Of a stretch of 64,000 nucleotides of DNA, positions 59,007-64,000 are shown in pieces (positions within the stretch are counted from its first letter, which is position 1; the number at the start of each line of letters is the position of its first letter). The translations under genes were made by a program, and so were the position numbers. Under the pieces are notes generated by a model, which saw nothing but the letters and a program-made list of their open reading frames with translations, was not told where the DNA came from and searched no databases. This DNA comes from Rubrobacter tropicus (GTDB taxonomy: Bacteria; Actinomycetota; Rubrobacteria; Rubrobacterales; Rubrobacteraceae): positions 1,798,001-1,862,000 of the forward strand of contig NZ_CP045119.1 of assembly GCF_011492945.1 (NCBI RefSeq), read 5' to 3'.

Positions 59007-59061
59007 CGGACTCAGAAATGGTCCTTTTGAGTGATACAGAAGGCTCAGGCGACTTCCTAAG

Positions 59062-59568
59062 ATGGTTCGTGGAAGTGCTGTGAGGTCGCCTGTGACGAAG
59101 CGGGAAAGGGTAGTAGTGGAAAACAAAGAAGCAGCTATGGCGCTTCAAGAGGGCTACAAGGCTATGGTGGACACCGCCAAGCATCTGACTACCCTTTGCA
59201 CCGCTTCGATAGTGATACTGGCAACGTACTTGAAGGACGTGTTCGGCGGAGCGGATCAGGTGCAGGTGTGGGAATCCCTGCTGCCCGCCGTTTTTCTCGG
59301 TTTCGTAGTGTCGTTGCTGCTCGCGGCGATCGTCGCCTACTTCGTGCCGCTCCGATTGATTACGCCCGCCTACAGAAGGTCGCGTGAGGCAATCGATGCA
59401 TCCGCCGCGAAGGAGTCGACCGATGCGCCCGGCAAAGCACTTTACCGCCTCCAAGGGTTGGAGGACGCCCTGAGCATCTCGGTGTTCTGGTGCTACCGTC
59501 TGTCCCTTGTCGCTTTCCTGGTTGGCATCGGCCTTCTCGCTTTCTTCGCGTACGAGAACCTGGCCTAG
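59062..59568 (+). CDS. Hypothetical membrane protein
   Basis: About 168 residues from ATG 59062, with GTG 59092 or 59116 as alternatives. MALQEGYKAMVDTAKHLTTL starts a helical region, and helices follow at LCTASIVILATYLKDVF, LLPAVFLGFVVSLLLAAIVAYF and LSISVFWCYRLSLVAFLVGIGLLAFFAY. Four-helix layout with a cytosolic charged loop SREAIDASAAKESTDAP between. No known motif. Family unclear. Confidence 0.68.
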   Translation: MVRGSAVRSPVTKRERVVVENKEAAMALQEGYKAMVDTAKHLTTLCTASIVILATYLKDVFGGADQVQVWESLLPAVFLGFVVSLLLAAIVAYFVPLRLITPAYRRSREAIDASAAKESTDAPGKALYRLQGLEDALSISVFWCYRLSLVAFLVGIGLLAFFAYENLA

Positions 59569-59601
59569 CCGCGATAGTGCGGCGGCCCCTTCGTCGATTA
59601 G

Positions 59602-60273
59602 CTAACCCGCAGACCCGCCTTCACCGAACTGTCGCACGATTCCGAGCGCCATCCGTTTCTCGCGGTCGGGTAGCCGCGAAACGTCCCTGGCTACGTCCCG
59701 AACCGTCTCGTCTCCCAAAGCCTCCAACAGCTCGGCGTCCAGGGACGGCGGCCCCTTGCGCCCGACCAGGTACGAGGGATCGACGCCGAACGCGTCGGCA
59801 AGTGCCACTACCTGCCCAACGGTCGGGTCGGCGATCCTGCCCGTCCTGATTCCCTCTATGTCTTCCTTCGAGAGGTCACCGGCGCTCGCGCGGGCCACCT
59901 CGGAGTCAGTGTAGGGCTTCCCCGTACTCGGGCTCCTCATGGTCGCGAAAAGGTGACGGACGCGTTCGGTCACCGTGCCGGCCTCCTCCAACCGTTCGGG
60001 ACGCGCCCCGTTTCCTTCCTCGAACCACTGCTCCGGCGGGAAGTTCATGGCCTTTGCTATGGCCTTGAGCTTCTCGTAGCCCGGACTCTCTATCCTGCCC
60101 TTCCGCAGGTTCGTCACGTAGGAACGGGTTACGACGCCCCCGGTCGCCCTCGCCAGCTTCTCACCGGTCCATTCGCCGCCGTCCGGGTGGCGGCGCGTCT
60201 CCAATAGCCGCTCGAATCTCTGTGCTATGTGTATCCTTCGCCTCCAGTTTCGGATTGTTGTCGTTGAATCCAC
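59602..60273 (-). CDS. DNA-binding protein with two XRE-type helix-turn-helix domains
   Basis: 223 residues from GTG 60273. The first HTH is TGEKLARATGGVVTRSYVTN...PPEQWFEEGN and the second is YTDSEVARASAGDLSKEDIE...VGQVVALADAFGVDPSYLVG. The arrangement resembles EspR-like actinobacterial nucleoid or secretion regulators. The end, LPDREKRMALGIVRQFGE, is a short helix. ATTGTTGT occurs twice around the start (60254, 60289), 35 bases apart, and might be its binding sites. The target genes are unknown. Confidence 0.72.
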   Translation of the reverse strand: MDSTTTIRNWRRRIHIAQRFERLLETRRHPDGGEWTGEKLARATGGVVTRSYVTNLRKGRIESPGYEKLKAIAKAMNFPPEQWFEEGNGARPERLEEAGTVTERVRHLFATMRSPSTGKPYTDSEVARASAGDLSKEDIEGIRTGRIADPTVGQVVALADAFGVDPSYLVGRKGPPSLDAELLEALGDETVRDVARDVSRLPDREKRMALGIVRQFGEGGSAG

Positions 60274-60779
60274 AATACGATACGCTGAATTGTTGTATTC
60301 GTGCAACGTAAGCGGCAGTATGGACAATGCCGGACCAGGACATTTCGGGGTACGGGGCCTTCCCTGCCTTCTGCGTGGCGACAGAAGGGGCGTTGGTATC
60401 GCGGGCAATCGCGGGTACTTAAAAGGCTGCGTGGCTTAGGTAACGGGAAAACACGGAATCGGCAGTCTTGGGCCTATCGCGGTTGCTTTTCGGGCTATCG
60501 CACCTATAGAAATCACTCAACTGCTTGGTGACAAGCCTTTCCGTGCCTCCTTCCTCGGCGTGCCATACGCTCTCGACCCACTTCGTCTCCGGGCCTCTTG
60601 GGGCGGAGACTTGTCGGGGGACGTGCTCCGGGGCGTTCGTAATTGAACGATCGGCATGCGCGAAGCGGGGCATGGTCGCCGCTTCGTGCTCGCCTATCTC
60701 GGCCTTCCTCGTCGCGGCTGTCGGGTAGAATGGAAAGACAGGAGGGCTCGGTAAGCCTGGAGGGAGGAGACCGGGAAGC
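60274..60779. other. Gene-free gap with promoter-type sequence
   Basis: No gene is found on either strand. An AT-rich stretch (60280-60310) holds the second ATTGTTGT. The right end (60757-60776) has GGAGGGAGGAG, the ribosome binding site of the response regulator. The remainder is unassigned. Confidence 0.5.
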
Positions 60780-61466
60780 ATGAAGGACGGGGCAGGACCT
60801 TTTCGCGTTCTCGTCGCCGACGACCATCCGCTGTTCAGGAGGGCTTTCGGTGCCATGATCTCTGCAGAGGAAGGTTTGGAGGCCGTGGGTGAGGCCGAAG
60901 ACGGGCTGGAAGCCGTCGAGTTGTGCCGTGAACTGCGCCCGGACCTTATCCTGATGGACCTCTCGATGCCGAGGATGGGCGGCCTTGAGGCCACGCGCGA
61001 GATAAAGGGAAGCTTTCCTGAGACCGTCGTACTGATCGTGACCGCAGACGACTCCGAGGACCTCATGCTGGAGGCGATACGGGCCGGGGCCGCAGGGTAC
61101 GTCCTCAAGATCGAGAGGCCCGAGCGCCTGGTTTCGGCCGCCCGTGCGGCGCTCGCCGGGGAGTCGCCCATCGACGCTGGCCTCGCCGGACGGCTGGTGC
61201 GTCGCATCGCGGCAGAGGGCGAGGAGGGCATGAACGGGCGACCCGAACTCGCCTTCGCAACACCGACCGTGCCGCTCACCCCGCGCGAGATAGAGGTGCT
61301 CGGGCTGGTGGTTACGGGAAAGACCAACCGCCTGATAGCCGGAGAACTGCACATGAGCCTCTCCACGGTGAAGAGGCACCTCGAACGGGTCGTCAAGAAG
61401 CTGGGCGTCTCCGACCGCACGCAGGCCGCCGTTAGGGCCATGGAGTTGGGACTGATTTCGGGGTAG
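60780..61466 (+). CDS. Response regulator, NarL/FixJ family
   Basis: 228 residues. The receiver domain (RVLVADDHPLFRRAFGAMIS, phospho-acceptor Asp in LILMDLSMPRMGG) is followed by LIVTADD and GYVLKIERPERL with the conserved Lys. The C-terminal LuxR-type HTH is LTPREIEVLGLVVTGKTNRL...MSLSTVKRHLERVVKKLGVS. No histidine kinase lies next to it, so its partner is elsewhere. ATG 60780 has GGAGGAG upstream. It activates or represses promoters not identified here. Confidence 0.92.
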   Translation: MKDGAGPFRVLVADDHPLFRRAFGAMISAEEGLEAVGEAEDGLEAVELCRELRPDLILMDLSMPRMGGLEATREIKGSFPETVVLIVTADDSEDLMLEAIRAGAAGYVLKIERPERLVSAARAALAGESPIDAGLAGRLVRRIAAEGEEGMNGRPELAFATPTVPLTPREIEVLGLVVTGKTNRLIAGELHMSLSTVKRHLERVVKKLGVSDRTQAAVRAMELGLISG

Positions 61467-61515
61467 CCGGCCAGCAAGACCCGTCAAAATCCTTTGTACA
61501 TGTGACCAACCTCGT

Positions 61516-61535
61516 GGTGAGCCACATGGCTCACC
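61516..61535. terminator. Perfect hairpin downstream of the response regulator
   Basis: GGTGAGCC (61516-61523), loop ACAT, GGCTCACC (61528-61535). It lies 50 bases past the regulator's stop and has no T tract, so terminator activity is plausible but unproven. Confidence 0.45.
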
Positions 61536-61619
61536 TCATGAGCCCCAAGAACGGACCACCCGGCCAATGTTCTCCTAGCCACTAATGACAGATAATCCTC
61601 CCAGGCGGAGCACCGCTAA

Positions 61620-61669
61620 AGGCGGGGCGGCCTCTTGCCCGCGAGGGCAGGATCACCGTCCCACCGCCT
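61620..61669 (+). ncRNA. Candidate structured 5' leader
   Basis: An outer stem AGGCGG (61620-61625) pairs with CCGCCT (61664-61669). Inside it is a hairpin TGCCC-GCGA-GGGCA (61636-61649) with a GNRA tetraloop. It lies 80 bases before the delta-60-repeat gene. I could not match it to a known riboswitch class. Confidence 0.35.
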
Positions 61670-61749
61670 CAGGGTACGGGCTCCAACTACGACGGGGGTA
61701 CTCGAAGGAGAAACAGCCGGCTTGAGCCTGGCAGAAAGGCGTGCTTGGG

Positions 61750-63546
61750 ATGGGGTTCAGGAAAGCGCAGCGAATAACGATTGGGCTCGGGACAGGGATA
61801 GTCGCGGCGGTTCTGTGGAGTGGTATGGCTTTCGCCTATCCAATGGATCTCGACCCCTCCTTCGACGGGGACGGGAGGGTCAGCACAGACTTCGCACCCG
61901 TCAACGACCTCAAGGACGAGTTCGCCAGGGACGTCGCCGTCCAGCCCGACCGTAAGGTCGTCGTCGCGGGGGAGGCCCAGGGTAACAATCAGATGGACGT
62001 AGGCCTTGCCCGCTACAATCCAGACGGCTCCCTCGACGGCTCGTTCGGGACCGGGGGTAGGACGACCGCAGACCTCACAGGCGTCAGCGAACAGGTGAGC
62101 GCCCTTATCCTCCAGCCCGACGGAAAGATTATCGTTGTCGGTTACGCTTCGGGCGGTAACAGTCAAGATTTCTTGCTGTCTCGCTTCGGGGCCGACGGCT
62201 CTCTCGATGCCTCCTTCGGCACCGACGGCACGGTGAGGACCGACCTCTTCTCAAACAACGACTACGCTTACGATGTCGCCCTTCAGACCGACGGAAAGAT
62301 CGTGGTCTCGGGACAGAGCAGCGGAGACTTTGCTCTGTCCCGTTACAATAACGATGGGTCTCTCGATGTCTCTTTTGACGGCGACGGCACGCTAGTCACC
62401 GACTTCGGTGACTACTCCGAGGGGGCTGCGGGTGTCGCGCTTCAGACGGACGGTAAGATTGTGGCGGTGGGCACGACGGGCTACAACGCCTTCGCCTTGG
62501 CCCGCTACAACCCCGACGGGTCTTCGGACGGTTCCTTCGACGGTGACGGCAAGCTCATCAGCAAGATTAGTTCCTCGACCGACGAAGCATACGACGTCGC
62601 CGTAGACGCCTCCGACAGGATAGTCGTGGCGGGGAGCGTCAACTACAACGCCGCCCTTGTCCGCTACGATCCCGACGGCACCTTCGACGATACTTTCGGT
62701 CAGACCGGCAAGGCCATAAACACGGATGAGGATCGGTACGAGGAATTGGCGATCCAGCCAGACGGCAAGATCGTCGCGCGGAGATATTCGTATCGCTGGG
62801 GCGTTGTAAGGCATGAGTCCGACGGGAGCCGCGATGCCTCGCTCGACATAGACTACGGTTGGGGAGGTAGGGTCTATCCTGACGCCTACGGTATGGCCCT
62901 GCAGCCCGACGGCAAGATTTTGCTCGCCGGCGGGGTGGAGGACGCCAATGGCTTCAGTGACTTCGCGGTTTCGCGCCACCTGGGAGGTTCCGACGACGCG
63001 GCCCCGCAGACGACCATAACGCGCAAGACGGCGGCGGCGACCACCGATACCTATGCGGATTTCCGATCTGCTTCCAGCGAAACGCGCTCCACGTTCGAGT
63101 GCCGACTTGACAGTGCTGCCACGTTCACGCGCTGTTACGGAGGGCGTGAATACTATTCGCGCCTTGCCGAAGGCACCCACACCTTTGAGGTGAGGGCCAC
63201 CGACGCGGCGGGCAACACCGATCCTACCCCCGCGAAGTGGACCTGGAAGGTCGACCGCACCAAGCCAACCGGACGCGTCGTGATAAACGGCGGGAAGGCC
63301 TCGACCGCGAGCCAGAGGGTCTTCCTGAAGCTCACCGCTTCTGACCCCTCTCCGGCCTCCGGTGCCTACCAGGTGCGCGTGAAGAACGAGAACTCGTACT
63401 ACTACGGTGCCTGGCAATCCCTTACCCCGAGCAAGGCGTGGACCCTTAGTCCGCGTGCGGGCACCAAGACGGTCTCCGTGCAGTTCAGGGACCGCGCCGG
63501 GAACGTCTCGACGACCGCGCTCGACAGGATCGCTTACAGACCATAA
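61750..63546 (+). CDS. Secreted delta-60-repeat protein
   Basis: 598 residues from ATG 61750; GTG 61741 is an alternative in frame. A signal peptide (ITIGLGTGIVAAVLWSGMAFAY) is followed by about seven repeats of the delta-60 type, for example LQPDGKIIVVGYASGG and LQTDGKIVVSG, each ending in a F/Y-D-G-D-G turn. Repeats 1-4 and 6-7 are clear. The C-terminal 180 residues form two Ig/chitobiase-like beta domains (TFECRLDSAATFTRCYGG, EGTHTFEVRATDAAGNTDPT, VSVQFRDRAGNVST). Exported, probably cell-surface or matrix. Target unknown. Confidence 0.82.
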   Translation: MGFRKAQRITIGLGTGIVAAVLWSGMAFAYPMDLDPSFDGDGRVSTDFAPVNDLKDEFARDVAVQPDRKVVVAGEAQGNNQMDVGLARYNPDGSLDGSFGTGGRTTADLTGVSEQVSALILQPDGKIIVVGYASGGNSQDFLLSRFGADGSLDASFGTDGTVRTDLFSNNDYAYDVALQTDGKIVVSGQSSGDFALSRYNNDGSLDVSFDGDGTLVTDFGDYSEGAAGVALQTDGKIVAVGTTGYNAFALARYNPDGSSDGSFDGDGKLISKISSSTDEAYDVAVDASDRIVVAGSVNYNAALVRYDPDGTFDDTFGQTGKAINTDEDRYEELAIQPDGKIVARRYSYRWGVVRHESDGSRDASLDIDYGWGGRVYPDAYGMALQPDGKILLAGGVEDANGFSDFAVSRHLGGSDDAAPQTTITRKTAAATTDTYADFRSASSETRSTFECRLDSAATFTRCYGGREYYSRLAEGTHTFEVRATDAAGNTDPTPAKWTWKVDRTKPTGRVVINGGKASTASQRVFLKLTASDPSPASGAYQVRVKNENSYYYGAWQSLTPSKAWTLSPRAGTKTVSVQFRDRAGNVSTTALDRIAYRP

Positions 63547-63601
63547 GACGATTCGGCAACAACTCCCGTCTCAACAACGAACCAGAAGGGAAGGTAGCGA
63601 A

Positions 63602-64000
63602 GTGGACAAGCTCACGATGTCGGAGGGATTCCCTATCCGTCCGGTTTCCGTTCTCCTGGCGGTCCTGGCGGCAGCCCTGATGCTTGCCCTGGCGGGTCCC
63701 GGTGATGGGTCTGCGGTTTCCCCGCGTCCTGCTGAGGCGGCTCCTTCGGTCAAGGTGGCGGTGAACTGTACCGGAAACCCGGAGATTACCCGCGTCACGA
63801 ACAACACGCGCCGAGCCATCACGGTCAAGGCCGTAGGATCGGTCCACCAGCCTCGCTCGAACGAGCCCTTCCGGGTCAACCGCACGCTCAAGAGGGGAAA
63901 GACCGTAGCCTTCGAGAGCGGCTACGCGGCCAACAGTAACACCCTGACTAGGCAGTACATCTACGACAACGAGGTGGGCCGAAACGAAGGCGCGAGGGTC
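63602..64000 (+). CDS. Secreted hypothetical protein, partial at the right edge
   Basis: From GTG 63602, with AAGGGAAGG upstream, 133 residues to the window end and still open. A signal peptide (VSVLLAVLAAALMLALAGPG) is followed by a beta-rich domain with NCTGNPEITRVTNNTRRAIT, VKAVGSVHQPRSNEPFRVNR and FESGYAANSNTLTRQYIYDN. The TNNTRRAITVKAVGS pattern is like small exported proteins of unknown role. It follows the delta-60-repeat gene by 56 bases and may form an operon with it. Confidence 0.72.
   Translation, partial: MDKLTMSEGFPIRPVSVLLAVLAAALMLALAGPGDGSAVSPRPAEAAPSVKVAVNCTGNPEITRVTNNTRRAITVKAVGSVHQPRSNEPFRVNRTLKRGKTVAFESGYAANSNTLTRQYIYDNEVGRNEGARV

Noticed and set aside
61561-61740. c-di-AMP or c-di-GMP riboswitch
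   Set aside because: The leader is structured, but the conserved core sequences I know for these classes are not present.

Overview
The window is high-GC chromosomal DNA, with many GTG and TTG starts and often two to ten bases between genes. It looks like a deep-branching actinobacterium of the Rubrobacter type. That placement is inferred from base composition, frequent leaderless-looking starts, an F420-type PPOX enzyme, and a GH63 hydrolase of the mannosylglycerate/glucosylglycerate class known from Rubrobacter and Thermus. No rRNA, complete tRNA or CRISPR array was found.

Bases 1-10.9 kb are mostly housekeeping: a tartrate/D-malate-type dehydrogenase, DUF427 protein, coiled-coil protein, GH63 hydrolase, SDR, PPOX protein, frameshifted NUDIX hydrolase, MFS exporter, and an overlapping aminotransferase/GlpD-like pair. 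A cluster of DnaA-box-like sites (11,010-11,054) is followed by a complete 3.5 kb IS1595-family element (11,085-14,598). It has matched inverted ends, an 8-bp target duplication and five cargo genes, including a ribbon-helix-helix regulator and an SDH-type serine protease. Bases 14.7-24.6 kb return to core genes: DUF59, HhH-GPD glycosylase, HAD phosphatase, META lipoprotein, YjbQ, NDH-2, PgsA, RecQ and a PfpI/DJ-1 protein.

An accessory island runs from 24.57 to 32.66 kb. It is bounded by two directly repeated copies of the last 72 bp of the pfpI gene. It contains a Shedu-like (DUF4263) defence nuclease, two tyrosine-recombinase remnants, small XRE and Cys-rich proteins, a zinc-ribbon membrane protein, an HNH-like protein, a GIY-YIG gene with an in-frame stop, and a frameshifted uracil-DNA-glycosylase-like gene. 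Bases 32.8-52.1 kb are core again: TAT-exported sulfatase-like protein, coiled-coil protein, two Fur-family regulators, SppA, two transporters, a secreted metzincin-like protein, MBL and PAP2 enzymes, sigma-70 factor, degenerate GGDEF protein, Crp/Fnr regulator, UppP and PheA. Bases 52.1-57.9 kb form a second accessory patch with zinc-ribbon membrane proteins and an XRE protein paralogous to those in the island. The end holds TrxB, a two-HTH regulator, a NarL-type response regulator and secreted proteins with delta-60 repeats.

Two features run through the whole window. First, at least seven genes are broken by single-base or near-compensating shifts, nearly all in C or G runs, and each is restored by one base. 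This points to assembly error at least as much as to gene decay. Second, intergenic gaps carry AGCTGA-rich repeats, often as inverted pairs around a small hairpin whose stem sequence changes while pairing is kept. This is a REP/BIME- or MITE-like family that I could not match to a known one.
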